The position numbers were made by a program, and so were the translations under genes. From positions 2,232,001-2,296,000 of the forward strand of contig NZ_CP066362.1 of NCBI RefSeq assembly GCF_030323865.1: a DNA stretch of 64,000 bases. The letters are read 5' to 3'. Every line of letters begins with the position of its first letter. Position 1 is the stretch's first letter. Source of the stretch: Pseudarthrobacter defluvii (GTDB lineage: Bacteria; Actinomycetota; Actinomycetes; Actinomycetales; Micrococcaceae). The notes below the pieces were generated by a model, which had not been told where the DNA came from, did no database searches, and worked only from the letters and a program-made list of their open reading frames with translations. This document shows, one piece after another, positions 16,505 to 25,755 of the stretch.

Positions 16505-16585
16505 GAACCGGGATGGATGTGAACCGTAATGGGTAAGGGACAGGCAAATGGGGCAGAAAACGTGATGGCCAGCAAGGAGAACCGC

Positions 16586-17731
16586 ATGCAACCGAATATG
16601 TCCCCCGACGGGCCCGCGGCACAGCCGCCCCGGCTCCAGTCCTTCGCCACCCGGATGTCCGTCCTGTGGACCGACGGATTGGGCCGGGCCAGCATCCGGG
16701 CCATCCAGGCACTTTCCGTCCTGGCGCTTGCCTGGGTGGCGGTAGCGGCTGCCATCCGTGTCCCGCTGGTTACCATCCCGGTGCTCGTTGCGTTGATCCT
16801 GGCGTCGGCCATGTCTCCTGCCGTCCGCTGGCTTGCGGCACGGGGCTGGCCCCGCGCCTTGGCCGTACTGTCTTCGTTCCTGGTGATCCTGGCGGTGGCG
16901 GCCGGAGTGGTGGGTGGCATCATCACCCTGGTCCGGCAGCAGGCCTCCGTCCTGGCCGCCCGGGCAGAAGCAGGTATTGGCCAGCTGCAGCAGTTCATCA
17001 CCACCGGCCCCGTGGCCCTGACCAGTGACCAGATCGACGCAGCCCGCGGCGAGTTCCAGAAGTTCCTCGCTGGAGGAAGCCTGGGGGCCGACGCGTTGAC
17101 GGGCCTGCGGACGGCCGGGGAGATTGTGGCAGGTTCAGTCCTGACAGCCGTGATCCTGTTCTTTTTCCTGAAGGACGGCGAGAAGATCCGGGGCTTCCTG
17201 ATCGGATTCCTCCCCGGGACCCGCCAGGGCAAGGCACATTTGGCGGCCGAACGCAGCATCGTGGTGCTGGGCGGCTACGTCCGGGGGACACTCATCATCG
17301 CAGCCATTGACGCCGTCATTGTCCTTACCGGGCTCCTGATCCTGCGGGTTCCGTTGGCAGTCCCCCTTGCCGCGGTGGTCTTCCTGGGCGGCTTCATCCC
17401 GATTATCGGCGCAACCGCCGCCGGCAGCCTGGCGGTGCTGGTGGCCCTGGTGGAGAACGGACCGGTTCCCGCGCTGGTGGTCCTGGTGATCCTCGTTGCC
17501 GCCAACCAACTGGAACACCACCTCCTCCAGCCCCTCTTCATGGGCCGGGTCCTGCGGATCCACGGGCTGGTGATCATCCTGGCACTGGCCGCGGGGGCAA
17601 CGCTGGCCGGCGTCATCGGTGCGCTGCTCGCCGTGCCGCTGACCGCCGTCGGCTGGACCATCTACAAGACGCTGGCCGAAAGGGACATCCCCGGCCCGGA
17701 GCCTATTGCTCCGGCAGCGCCAGGGGCGTGA
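16586..17731 (+). CDS. AI-2E family (TerC/PerM-like) membrane transporter
   Basis: 381 aa integral membrane protein with about eight hydrophobic segments in the AI-2E exporter pattern: paired N-terminal helices (ALAWVAVAAAIRVPLVTIPV, ILASAMSPAVRWLAARGW), a soluble loop, then FFFLKDGEKIRGFLIGFLPG and the NQLEHHLLQPLFMGRVL signature. Family members export small molecules or act in Na+/H+ exchange. The ATG at 16586 is chosen because AAGGAG lies six bases before it; earlier in-frame starts lack one. It is monocistronic. Confidence 0.88.
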   Translation: MQPNMSPDGPAAQPPRLQSFATRMSVLWTDGLGRASIRAIQALSVLALAWVAVAAAIRVPLVTIPVLVALILASAMSPAVRWLAARGWPRALAVLSSFLVILAVAAGVVGGIITLVRQQASVLAARAEAGIGQLQQFITTGPVALTSDQIDAARGEFQKFLAGGSLGADALTGLRTAGEIVAGSVLTAVILFFFLKDGEKIRGFLIGFLPGTRQGKAHLAAERSIVVLGGYVRGTLIIAAIDAVIVLTGLLILRVPLAVPLAAVVFLGGFIPIIGATAAGSLAVLVALVENGPVPALVVLVILVAANQLEHHLLQPLFMGRVLRIHGLVIILALAAGATLAGVIGALLAVPLTAVGWTIYKTLAERDIPGPEPIAPAAPGA

Positions 17732-17753
17732 AGCGCCCTGAACAGCGCTTCCG

Positions 17754-17768
17754 TGACTTTCGGCCCTA
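17754..17768 (+). promoter_or_regulatory. DosR-like box 1
   Basis: TGACTTTCGGCCCTA, 69 bases upstream of the tandem universal stress protein start at 17838. It matches the island consensus at every position. Confidence 0.7.
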
Positions 17769-17837
17769 GAGCGCCGGTGGCGCCCGGGCCAGTCTTGAAT
17801 GGCAGAAGCCAGTTCACGACAGGCAGGAAGTGCGGCC

Positions 17838-18701
17838 ATGACATCCCGGAAACCCATCGCTGTGGGCACCAACGACTCAGCGCAAAGCCAGGCCGCCGTC
17901 CTGTGGGCCGCCCGCCGCGCCCACCGTGCGGACCTGCCGCTGGTAATCCTCCACGTGGTGGATGACCGGTGGGTTGCCGAACCGTATCCGTGGTTTGGAA
18001 CCCTTCAGCAGGCCGGGGAGGAACTCCTGAAGACAGCCGCCGGACGCCTCGAAGGAACGGTTCCCGTCAGCCCTGACACGGAGTTGCTCACCGGCAGTGT
18101 GGGCGGTTCCCTTGCAAAGTACTCCAAGAGGACCTCGATGATGGTCATGGGTTCCGGCAGCGGCCATTTCGGCGGCACCCTTGCCGACCGCGCACTCCAG
18201 GTGGCCACGGCCGCCAAGGTCCCTGTCGCCGTCGTCGGAACCCAGGACCTCGAAGGCAGGTCCGGAGTGGTGGTCGGCGTCGACGGATCCCCTGAATCGA
18301 CCCAGGCGGTTGCGTTCGCGGCCGCCGAGGCAGACCGCGAAGGCGACGAACTCACCGTCGTCTACGCCGTTGATGTGCCGGATCCCATCATCGACGCCGG
18401 GCTCTCGCCCGCAGCCATGGCCGAACTTATCGCCGACGAGGAACGCGTGGTGCTCTCCGAAGCGGTGGCAGGGCTCAAGGAAGACTACCCGGACCTGGTG
18501 GTGCACCAGCGGCTCGAAACCGAACGGGGCGCGGTTGCCGGCCTTGTCGAGGCCGCCGCCGGGGCGAGGCTGCTGGTGGTGGGCAGCCGGGGCAAGGGGG
18601 CCTTTAAGCGCCTCCTGCTCGGTTCCACCGCGCATGGCGTCCTGAAGCACCTTCCGTGCCCCGTGATTATCACCCGGACCGACGCTGCCCTCACTGTGTA
18701 G
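17838..18701 (+). CDS. Tandem-domain universal stress protein
   Basis: 287 aa with two Usp domains (about residues 5-135 and 145-285). The second carries the full ATP-binding motif GSRGKGAFKRLLLGST (G-x2-G-x9-G-S/T). The first is degenerate (GSGSGHFGGTLADRA), so one ATP site per chain is expected. Such proteins belong to the DosR dormancy regulon in mycobacteria. The ATG at 17838 follows an AGGAAG-containing leader. It is close in sequence to the tandem protein at 28947, a likely paralogue. DosR-like box 1 lies upstream. Confidence 0.92.
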   Translation: MTSRKPIAVGTNDSAQSQAAVLWAARRAHRADLPLVILHVVDDRWVAEPYPWFGTLQQAGEELLKTAAGRLEGTVPVSPDTELLTGSVGGSLAKYSKRTSMMVMGSGSGHFGGTLADRALQVATAAKVPVAVVGTQDLEGRSGVVVGVDGSPESTQAVAFAAAEADREGDELTVVYAVDVPDPIIDAGLSPAAMAELIADEERVVLSEAVAGLKEDYPDLVVHQRLETERGAVAGLVEAAAGARLLVVGSRGKGAFKRLLLGSTAHGVLKHLPCPVIITRTDAALTV

Positions 18702-18763
18702 GTGCACCGCCTGCTGGCCTTCCTGCCGGCACTCCGTATTCCGTAGGCGGAAGGTTTGACGCC

Positions 18764-20314
18764 ATGAAAAAGCCCGCTGCCATCATCATGCTGATCCTCG
18801 GGATCCTCATCACCCTGCCCGGTTTGGCTGCACTGGCAGGCGGAGCAGTAGCGTCAGCGGTGGGAACCATCCAGGGCGACGGCTACCTGACGTCCGGTAT
18901 GTCACGCTTTTCCGTCAATTCCTTTGCCCTCACCTCGCCGCGGGCCGATGCCATCGGCGAGGACGTTCCCGGCAGGCTGCCCTTTGACATCGGCAAGCTG
19001 AGGCTGCGGGCTGCATCAGTGACACCGGACAAGCCGGTGTTCATTGGCATCGGTCCGCAGGCCGACGTGGAGCAGTACCTGTCAGGCGTGCACCACTCGG
19101 AGCTGCTGAACATTCGGCAGCAGCCCTTCCGTGCGGATTACCGGGACGTGCCGGGCGGGAATCCGGCAGCGCCCCCGACGGACCAGCGCTTTTGGACCGC
19201 CTCCGCTTCCGGTTCCGGGCAACAGGAGCTCACCTGGAACATCGCGCCCGGCACCTGGGAAGTCGTGGTGATGAACGCCGACGCCTCCCAAGGGGTGGAT
19301 GTGCAGCTGCAGGCAGGCTTCCACTCGGACCTGTTCCAGCCGGCAGCCACGGGCCTGCTGGTTGGCGGAATCGTTGCCTTGGTAATCGGCATACCCCTCA
19401 TCATCTTTGGGGCGTCCGGCCTTGGACGGCACGCCGCGCCGGCCCCCGCAGGACCCCCTTCCGGTGGCCCTCCGTACGGTGAGCCACCGTACGGAGGCCC
19501 GGCAACAGGCGCACCCGGATATCCCGTGCCGGTGACGGGAGCACCGCCTGTACCCGGGGCCGCACCGCCCTCCGGGCCGTTCGCCCCGGTACCAGGCAGT
19601 CCCGGCTACCCTGCAAGGCTCTTCGGTGAGCTGGATCCCGCCCTGTCGCGGTGGATGTGGCTGGTGAAGTGGTTCCTGGCCATCCCGCATTTCATCCTCC
19701 TTTTCTTCCTCTGGTTCGCCTTCGTCATCACAACCATCGTGGCCGGGTTCGGCATCCTGTTTACCGGCCGCTACCCGCGGGCGCTGTTCGACTTCAATGT
19801 CGGCGTCATGCGGTGGAACTGGCGGGTGGCGTTCTACGCCTACGCCGCCGTCGGCACGGACCTGTACCCGCCGTTCACCCTCAGGCGCACCAATTACCCC
19901 GCCGACTTTGACGTGGACTACCCCGAGCGGCTGTCCCGCGGCCTGGTCCTGGTGAAATGGTGGCTGCTCTCGATCCCGCACCTGCTGGTCATCGCCGCCT
20001 TTACCAACACCACGTGGCGCTGGCGGGCGGACAACAACTTCGGCGGGACAACCTATGTACAGGAAACGGGACCGTCCCTGCTTGGGGTGCTGGTCCTTAT
20101 CGCGGCAGTGATCCTGCTGTTCACCGGCCGCTACCAGCGCCCGCTGTTCGATTTCATCCTCGGCGTCAACCGCTGGATTTACCGGGTCCTTGCCTACACC
20201 GCTTTGATGCGGGACGAATACCCGCCGTTCCGGCTGGACCAGGGCGCCGCCGAACCTGAGGGGCCCGGAGCGGCCATGCCGCCGGCCGCTGCTCCGCCCG
20301 CCGGCGCGCCATGA
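18764..20314 (+). CDS. DUF4389 membrane protein (two copies)
   Basis: 516 aa. It has an N-terminal transmembrane helix, an extracytoplasmic beta-rich domain (about 30-205), a second helix near 215-235, a proline/glycine-rich linker, then two DUF4389 units. Each unit has a helical hairpin followed by FTGRYPRALFDFNVGVMRWN or FTGRYQRPLFDFILGVNRWI and a Y(P)PF motif. The function is unknown. It follows the stress protein at 17838 by 62 bases without a box of its own, so it is probably cotranscribed. Its stop codon forms the first bases of DosR-like box 2. Confidence 0.85.
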   Translation: MKKPAAIIMLILGILITLPGLAALAGGAVASAVGTIQGDGYLTSGMSRFSVNSFALTSPRADAIGEDVPGRLPFDIGKLRLRAASVTPDKPVFIGIGPQADVEQYLSGVHHSELLNIRQQPFRADYRDVPGGNPAAPPTDQRFWTASASGSGQQELTWNIAPGTWEVVVMNADASQGVDVQLQAGFHSDLFQPAATGLLVGGIVALVIGIPLIIFGASGLGRHAAPAPAGPPSGGPPYGEPPYGGPATGAPGYPVPVTGAPPVPGAAPPSGPFAPVPGSPGYPARLFGELDPALSRWMWLVKWFLAIPHFILLFFLWFAFVITTIVAGFGILFTGRYPRALFDFNVGVMRWNWRVAFYAYAAVGTDLYPPFTLRRTNYPADFDVDYPERLSRGLVLVKWWLLSIPHLLVIAAFTNTTWRWRADNNFGGTTYVQETGPSLLGVLVLIAAVILLFTGRYQRPLFDFILGVNRWIYRVLAYTALMRDEYPPFRLDQGAAEPEGPGAAMPPAAAPPAGAP

Positions 20315-20326
20315 CCTTAGGCCCTA
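20312..20326 (+). promoter_or_regulatory. DosR-like box 2
   Basis: TGACCTTAGGCCCTA, 63 bases before the single-domain Usp at 20390; it begins with the stop codon of the DUF4389 gene. Confidence 0.7.
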
Positions 20327-20389
20327 GCCCGGCACCTCCCGTGCGGGCATGATAGGCGTGACAGCGCGGGTCCGACCAAGGGAGCGAAC

Positions 20390-20857
20390 ATGAGCATTGC
20401 CGGGGCACCAATCGCCCGAATCGTGGTGGGGGTTGACGGTTCGGAAGCCTCCGTGGAGGCGCTGCGCCAGGCGCAACGGCTGGCCACTCCGCTGGGCGCC
20501 AAGGTCCAGGCGGTGGCCTGCTGGGAGTACCCGCAGATGTACGACGGCTACGTGATGATGGGGATCGAAGGCTTCGAGGAGGGGGCCAGGAAGATCCTGG
20601 ACGATGCGGTGGAGCAGGCGTTCGGAGCCGGGACGCCGTCAAACGTCACCTCGACCCTGGTCCGCAGCCACCCCCGTGAAGCGCTGATCGATGCCAGCCG
20701 CGACGCCGACATGATCGTGGTGGGGCGCCGGGGGCACGGCGGTTTCGGCGGCCTGCTCCTGGGCTCCGTCAGCTCAGCCATCGTGGCCCACGCCCACTGC
20801 CCCGTCCTGGTGGTTCACACCCCCGAGGAGCACTCCGAAGGTTCCAGGAAGGGCTGA
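20390..20857 (+). CDS. Single-domain universal stress protein
   Basis: 155 aa Usp fold. It starts MSIAGAPIARIVVGVDGSEA, where the aspartate contacts adenine. The ATP loop GRRGHGGFGGLLLGSVSS is complete (G-x2-G-x9-G-S). It ends CPVLVVHTPEEH. It is very similar to the protein encoded at 24965-25474, apart from the loop deletion there. The ATG at 20390 follows AAGGGAG. A P-type ATPase starts 40 bases downstream, so the two form an operon under DosR-like box 2. Confidence 0.93.
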   Translation: MSIAGAPIARIVVGVDGSEASVEALRQAQRLATPLGAKVQAVACWEYPQMYDGYVMMGIEGFEEGARKILDDAVEQAFGAGTPSNVTSTLVRSHPREALIDASRDADMIVVGRRGHGGFGGLLLGSVSSAIVAHAHCPVLVVHTPEEHSEGSRKG

Positions 20858-20897
20858 CCGGGACAGCCGCAGGCAAGGTATTGCGGCCCGGGGGCAG

Positions 20898-23708
20898 GTG
20901 AGGACAGTGCCGGCCAGAGAAATACGGCCGCGGAGTCCGCTGCCGCCATCCCCTGCCGGCCGCCGGAGGCAGAACGATTCGTCCGATCCTGCCCACCACG
21001 GCCTGCCTGTCCACGAAGTGGTACTCCTGCTCGAAACGGACGCAGCCAGAGGCCTGGGCCACGACGAGGTGGAGCGCCGGAGGGTGCAATTCGGGACCAA
21101 CGAGCTTCCGCGGCGGCACACCGGGGGCATCGCCCGCAAGCTGGGACGCCAATTCAACAATCCGCTGGTCTACGTCCTGTTGGCCGCCGCCGTGATAACT
21201 GCTTTCCTTGGTGAATTCCTGGATTCCGGGGTCATCCTCGCGGTAGTCCTGGTCAACACGGTCATCGGATTCATCCAGGAAGTCCGGGCAGAAGCAGCCC
21301 TGGATGCCCTCCATTCGCTGGTCCGCACACACGCCGCCGTGATGCGCGACGGCGAACGGAAGCAGGTCCCCTCCGAGGACCTGGTCCCCGGAGACCTTGT
21401 GCTGCTCCAGGCAGGAGACAAGGTACCTGCCGACCTGCGCCTGGTACGCCTGTCCGCCCTCCGGGTGGATGAATCCGCGCTCACGGGAGAATCCGATCCT
21501 GTGTCCAAGGACCAGGTGGTACTCCCGCAGGTCACGCCCGTGGCCGACCGGAGGAACATGCTGTACAGCGGCACGCTGGTGACCGCCGGCAGCGGCGCAG
21601 GAATCGTCGTCGCCATTGGCGGCGAAACCGAACTCGGCGAAATCCACCGCCTCATGGGCTCCGTCCGTCCCGTGGCCACGCCGCTGACCCTGAAACTGGC
21701 ACGCTTCAGCACCACGCTTACCGTAGCCATCCTTGCCCTCGCCGCCGTGGCCTTCCTCGCCGGCCTGGCACATGGGGAACAGCCGGGACAGATGTTCACG
21801 GCCGCCGTCGCCCTGGCAGTGGGCGCCATTCCGGAGGGCCTTCCCGCCGCCGTAACGGTGACGCTTGCCATCGGTGTCCGCCGCATGGCCCGGCGCCGTG
21901 CGGTGGTCCGGCGGCTCCCAGTCGTCGAAACGCTCGGCAGCACCACGGTGATCTGCTCGGACAAGACGGGCACCTTCACGGAGAACCAGATGACAGTCCG
22001 GGCACTCTGGACGCCCTCGGGCAGGTACGACATCACGGGGTCCGGCTACGGCCCGGACGGGCACATCCTCGCGTCAACCGCAGGCGGCACCGCCGGCGGA
22101 CAGGAACCTGGCGCGGCAATCCGGCCAAAGGACCGGGACGCGGCCCTCTACTGGTCCCTCCTGGGCGGTGCAGCCTGCAACGACGCAAGCATCCGCCCCG
22201 AGGGGCCCGGCTGGCTGGCCCGGGGTGACCCTACCGAGGCGGCGATGCTGGTGGCGGCCGGGAAAGGCGGCGCCAGGGTCCGGGATTTCCTGGCCGCCAA
22301 TCCGAGGCAGGGCGAACTGCCGTTCACCTCGGAGCGGCAGTTCATGGCGACACTGCACGCGTCAACGCCCACCCGCGGCGAAGTCACCGTGTTCGTCAAG
22401 GGCGCCGTGGAACGGGTACTGGAGCTATGCGGCCACGAAATGGACAGCGACGGCGGCAACAGGCCCCTCCGCAGGCACGCCGTGCTCACTGCTGCACACG
22501 CGCTCGCCGACACCGGGCTGCGGGTGCTGGCCACCGCCATGCTGCGCCTTCCAGCGGACGGCGGAACCCTTTCCAACATCGAGTTGCACGGCCGGATGAC
22601 CTTGACCGGGCTCCAGGCGATGCACGATCCGCCGCGTTCGGCGGCTGCCGCCTCAGTGGCGGCCTGCCTGCGTGCCGGTGTGGGGGTCAAGATGATCACT
22701 GGGGACCACGTGCGGACCGCGGTGACCGTGGCCGCGGCGGTGGGGCTGGACGCGTACCATGGGTCCGGGAGCGCACTGACCGGCGCCCAGCTGGACGCCA
22801 TCCCGGCCGGTGAATTCGCGAATGCCGTGGAACGGGCCACGGTTTTTGCCCGGGTTTCCCCTGAGCAGAAGCTCCGCCTTATCGATGCCCTGCAGTCCCG
22901 CGGGCACGTGGCGGCCATGACCGGCGACGGCGTGAACGATGCACCGGCCCTTCGACAGGCGAACGTGGGCATTGCGATGGGACGCACCGGAACCGAGGTG
23001 GCCAAGGAGGCCGCTGACATCGTCCTGACAGATGACGACTTCGCCACCATCGAGGCAGCGGTCGAAGAGGGCAGGAATGTTTTCGACAACCTGACCAAGT
23101 TCATGGTCTGGACCCTCCCCACTAACATGGCCGAGGGACTGGTGATCCTCGTGGCCATCCTGCTGGGGGCTACGCTGCCCATCCTGCCCACCCAAATCCT
23201 TTGGATCAACATGACCACCGCCGTCGCCCTTGGACTGATGCTCGCCTTTGAGCCGAAGGAACCTGGCCTGATGTCCCGCCCGCCGCGGGCACCTGGCCGC
23301 CCCCTCCTGACGTTGGGGCTTACCGTTCGGATCCTGCTCGTGTCGGCTCTCCTGGTCGCCGGGGCCTGGTGGCTCTTTGAACACGAAGTGGCCACCGGCG
23401 CAGGCGTGGCGCAGGCCCGCACTTCTGCCGTGAACCTCTTCGTGGCGGTGGAAGTGTTCTACCTCTTCAGCTGCCGGTCCCTGAGCCGCCCCGCCTGGCG
23501 GCTAAGGCCCTTCGGCAACCGCTGGCTCATCCTCGGCGTCGTGGTCCAGGCAGCCGGCCAACTGGCCCTCACGTATACCCCGCTGATGAACGAACTCTTC
23601 CACACCGCCCCCATCGGCACAGACGCCTGGTTGCGGATCTTTGGCCTGGCGCTGCTGGCCTCCCTCGTGGTCGCCGTGGACAAGCGTTTCCGGCGCACTG
23701 GCTTTTAG
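20898..23708 (+). CDS. Type II P-type ATPase, CtpF-like cation pump
   Basis: 936 aa. P-type landmarks: TGES in the actuator domain, PEGLP in transmembrane helix 4, the phosphorylated Asp of DKTGTFTENQM near residue 355, the TGDGVND hinge, and about ten membrane helices. PEGLP places it with type II calcium/sodium/potassium pumps, and the overall pattern resembles mycobacterial CtpF, a DosR-regulon member. The ion is not readable from sequence. The start is a GTG at 20898, 40 bases after the Usp gene; a later start before residue 30 is possible since the first segment is low complexity. Confidence 0.9.
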   Translation: MRTVPAREIRPRSPLPPSPAGRRRQNDSSDPAHHGLPVHEVVLLLETDAARGLGHDEVERRRVQFGTNELPRRHTGGIARKLGRQFNNPLVYVLLAAAVITAFLGEFLDSGVILAVVLVNTVIGFIQEVRAEAALDALHSLVRTHAAVMRDGERKQVPSEDLVPGDLVLLQAGDKVPADLRLVRLSALRVDESALTGESDPVSKDQVVLPQVTPVADRRNMLYSGTLVTAGSGAGIVVAIGGETELGEIHRLMGSVRPVATPLTLKLARFSTTLTVAILALAAVAFLAGLAHGEQPGQMFTAAVALAVGAIPEGLPAAVTVTLAIGVRRMARRRAVVRRLPVVETLGSTTVICSDKTGTFTENQMTVRALWTPSGRYDITGSGYGPDGHILASTAGGTAGGQEPGAAIRPKDRDAALYWSLLGGAACNDASIRPEGPGWLARGDPTEAAMLVAAGKGGARVRDFLAANPRQGELPFTSERQFMATLHASTPTRGEVTVFVKGAVERVLELCGHEMDSDGGNRPLRRHAVLTAAHALADTGLRVLATAMLRLPADGGTLSNIELHGRMTLTGLQAMHDPPRSAAAASVAACLRAGVGVKMITGDHVRTAVTVAAAVGLDAYHGSGSALTGAQLDAIPAGEFANAVERATVFARVSPEQKLRLIDALQSRGHVAAMTGDGVNDAPALRQANVGIAMGRTGTEVAKEAADIVLTDDDFATIEAAVEEGRNVFDNLTKFMVWTLPTNMAEGLVILVAILLGATLPILPTQILWINMTTAVALGLMLAFEPKEPGLMSRPPRAPGRPLLTLGLTVRILLVSALLVAGAWWLFEHEVATGAGVAQARTSAVNLFVAVEVFYLFSCRSLSRPAWRLRPFGNRWLILGVVVQAAGQLALTYTPLMNELFHTAPIGTDAWLRIFGLALLASLVVAVDKRFRRTGF

Positions 23709-23863
23709 TTCCGCGGCTTGAGCAGCCCGCATAAGCAGGTGCGGTTCCCACCGGGTCCAGCAGTGCTGGAACAGGACCAACGGCTCTCCCACCCGCTCCG
23801 GCGGCGCCTGATACTGAAAGGGAAAGCGGACGGCTGGCGCCCGCCTTCCAGGAACCGGAGGCA

Positions 23864-24124
23864 GTGGAAGTGTACGGCTGGAATGACGGCATGGGCCTGT
23901 GGGGCTATGTCCTGATGAGCATCAGCATGGTGGTGGTCTGGGGGGCGATCATCACCGGTATTGTCCTGCTGGCCCGTTCCCTGCGGGCACCCTCCCCGCA
24001 CCCCATGCAGCAATCCCCGCGGATGGCGGAGGACGTGCTCGCCGAGCGCTTCGCCCGCGGGGAAATTGACGCAGTTGAATACCAGAACAGGCTGGCCGTC
24101 CTGCGTGGCCAGCCGGGTACGTGA
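23864..24124 (+). CDS. SHOCT-domain small membrane protein
   Basis: 86 aa. One transmembrane helix (WGYVLMSISMVVVWGAIITG, about residues 13-38) is followed by a C-terminal SHOCT motif: MAEDVLAERFARGEIDAVEY. SHOCT modules are short oligomerisation or targeting elements. It starts at GTG 23864 or 23870; the latter has GGAGG eight bases upstream. It heads a short run with the DUF3040 and hemerythrin genes. The 155 bases before it hold no convincing DosR-like box. Confidence 0.8.
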   Translation: MEVYGWNDGMGLWGYVLMSISMVVVWGAIITGIVLLARSLRAPSPHPMQQSPRMAEDVLAERFARGEIDAVEYQNRLAVLRGQPGT

Positions 24125-24164
24125 TTTCGTGGGTCCCGCAGGCAACGGACAGTGGGGTGCAGCT

Positions 24165-24482
24165 GTGCCACTCTCTGAATTCGAGAAACGCGAACTCGAA
24201 CTGATCGGTCATGGCCTGGAAGGAGACGATCCCCGGCTCGCCGGCCTGCTCAGCCGGGATATCGCAGCGCTGTCCCTCCGGACCCGCATCAGCCGGGGAT
24301 TACTGCTCTTCGCGGCAGGCGTCGGCGTCCTCCTCCTTGGCCTGGTGATCCGGGTCCCTTCGGTGGGCATCGCAGGGTTTGCCGTCATGAACGGCGGCGC
24401 CTACTGGGCCATCAAGGACCTTCGGTGGTCCTTGCGCAGCAGGAACCGGCACGTTGGGCAACTGGAAGGCAACAACGAATGA
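24165..24482 (+). CDS. DUF3040 membrane protein
   Basis: 105 aa. The N-terminal VPLSEFEKRELELIGHGLEG fits the DUF3040 start (MPLSExExRxLExxExxL); two hydrophobic segments follow (GLLLFAAGVGVLLLGLVIRV and VGIAGFAVMNGGAYWAIKDL). The function is unknown. The GTG at 24165 is selected because the family begins exactly there. The gene overlaps the next by ATGA at 24479-24482, so the hemerythrin is translationally coupled to it. Confidence 0.8.
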   Translation: MPLSEFEKRELELIGHGLEGDDPRLAGLLSRDIAALSLRTRISRGLLLFAAGVGVLLLGLVIRVPSVGIAGFAVMNGGAYWAIKDLRWSLRSRNRHVGQLEGNNE

Positions 24483-24982
24483 ACGGGAACGGCAAGGACC
24501 TTTCGTCCGAGCAGCAGGCGCTGCAGGCGGTGGAGGCCCACCATGCGGATATGCTGCGGCACCTCAACGGGCTGGTAGGGCTGCTCACCCAGGCCGTGGA
24601 GGCGGGCGACCCTGCCGCTGGGCAGGCTGCGCAGGCCACCCTCCTCGACTGGTGTGACAAGGAACTGGTGCCCCATGCCCTGGCCGAGGAGGGTCCGCTC
24701 TACAGCGGGCCGCACGGCATGCCTGAGGCCAAACTGCTGGTGGACGGCATGCTGGCCGAGCACCACGTCATCGTCGGCCTGGTCGAAGAACTCAGGACGG
24801 CCGACGGGGTCCCTGCGGCAGTTGCGGCCGGCGCCATCCAGCGGATCTTCGCGCTGCATTTGGACAAGGAGAACCGCCTCCTGATGCCTTTCGTCGTCCA
24901 GTCCTCCGGGCTGTCACTCGCCCATGCAGTTGAGGGATTGCACGAACTGGTGGGAGAAGGCCCGTCAGGGCACCACGGCTGA
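24479..24982 (+). CDS. Hemerythrin-domain protein
   Basis: 167 aa four-helix bundle. Candidate di-iron ligands are spaced as in HHE proteins: EAHHADMLRHL, KELVPHALAEEGPLY, MLAEHHVIVGLVEEL and ALHLDKENRLLMPF. Such proteins bind O2 or NO, or repair iron centres, which fits a hypoxia-response island. The ATG at 24479 overlaps the DUF3040 stop. The 3' end overlaps the convergent Usp gene by 18 bases. Confidence 0.88.
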   Translation: MNGNGKDLSSEQQALQAVEAHHADMLRHLNGLVGLLTQAVEAGDPAAGQAAQATLLDWCDKELVPHALAEEGPLYSGPHGMPEAKLLVDGMLAEHHVIVGLVEELRTADGVPAAVAAGAIQRIFALHLDKENRLLMPFVVQSSGLSLAHAVEGLHELVGEGPSGHHG

Positions 24983-25474
24983 ACGGGGATGGGCACCGCC
25001 CACTTCTTCAGCCGCCGCCTCTGCCCGGGTCCCTGCCTCCGGAGCTTCTGCCTCCGGACCGTGGACCACCAGCACCGGGCAGTGCGCGTGGCTCACGCAC
25101 GCCGAACTCACCGAACCCGGGACGAAGCTCCCGTGTCCCCGTCTGCCGACGATCACCAGGGACGCATTGCGGCTGGCGTCAATCAGCGCCGGGCCGGGCT
25201 TGCCCCGGACCAGCCGGGGGTGCACGAACGAAGGCAGTTCCCCGAAAGCCTCTGCGAGGGCCTGGTGGAGTACTTGTTCCGCGGCATACTTGAACCCCTC
25301 GATCCCGACGGCGAGGTACACCCCGTAGCCCGCCGGAACGTCCCAGCACGCCCACGCTTCGACTTTCGCCGACATGGGTTCCGCCATGGCCCGGGCCACC
25401 CGGAGCGCGGCGACGGAGGCTTCGGATCCATCCACCCCAACGATGATCCTCGGGTGCGGTTCAAGGGCACTCAT
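24965..25474 (-). CDS. Universal stress protein with shortened ATP loop
   Basis: 169 aa Usp fold, IIVGVDGSEASVAALRVARA at the start. The ATP loop reads GRRGHGSFVPGSVSS, three residues shorter than the G-x2-G-x9-G-S motif kept in its paralogue at 20390, so nucleotide binding may be changed or lost. The C-terminus extends beyond the domain as an Ala/Glu-rich tail. The ATG at 25474 follows GGAG. DosR-like box 3 lies 93 bases upstream in the region shared with the devR-like gene. Confidence 0.9.
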   Translation of the reverse strand: MSALEPHPRIIVGVDGSEASVAALRVARAMAEPMSAKVEAWACWDVPAGYGVYLAVGIEGFKYAAEQVLHQALAEAFGELPSFVHPRLVRGKPGPALIDASRNASLVIVGRRGHGSFVPGSVSSACVSHAHCPVLVVHGPEAEAPEAGTRAEAAAEEVGGAHPRSAVVP

Positions 25475-25567
25475 GCCGGCTCCAATCGCTGACTTGCCAT
25501 GTACTTTCCTGTGGCCGGATACTCTCCTGTGGCTCGTCCCAGAATGGACCACAAACACTTCCCGGGG

Positions 25568-25582
25568 AAGGGCCGAAGGTCA
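25568..25582 (-). promoter_or_regulatory. DosR-like box 3
   Basis: Reads TGACCTTCGGCCCTT on the minus strand, 93 bases upstream of the Usp start at 25474. Confidence 0.7.
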
Positions 25583-25642
25583 TCAGGTCCGCGCGTGCAG
25601 GGGCCATTGCGCGGCCCATTGCGCGGCCGGATTCGGTTACGT

Positions 25643-25657
25643 GGACTTTGGTCCCTT
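25643..25657 (+). promoter_or_regulatory. DosR-like box 4, in front of the devR-like gene
   Basis: GGACTTTGGTCCCTT; the core GGACTTTGGTCC is nearly palindromic and close to the mycobacterial GGGACTWWAGTCCC. It lies 98 bases before the regulator's start, suggesting autoregulation. Confidence 0.7.
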
Positions 25658-25755
25658 CCCGCACCCGCCTCCCCGGGTAACAATGGGACCAGGCCCTCCC
25701 CGGGGCTACCCCGCATGCCGCGGGGTCATGATCCTGAAGACATTGGGAGCGTTCG

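Noticed and set aside
20882..20898. DosR-like box directly upstream of the CtpF-like ATPase
   Set aside because: No matching sequence; the gene is close enough to the Usp gene to share its box 2.
23770..23790. GGACCAACGGCTCTC as a box before the SHOCT gene
   Set aside because: At least four mismatches to the consensus, including both key half-site positions.
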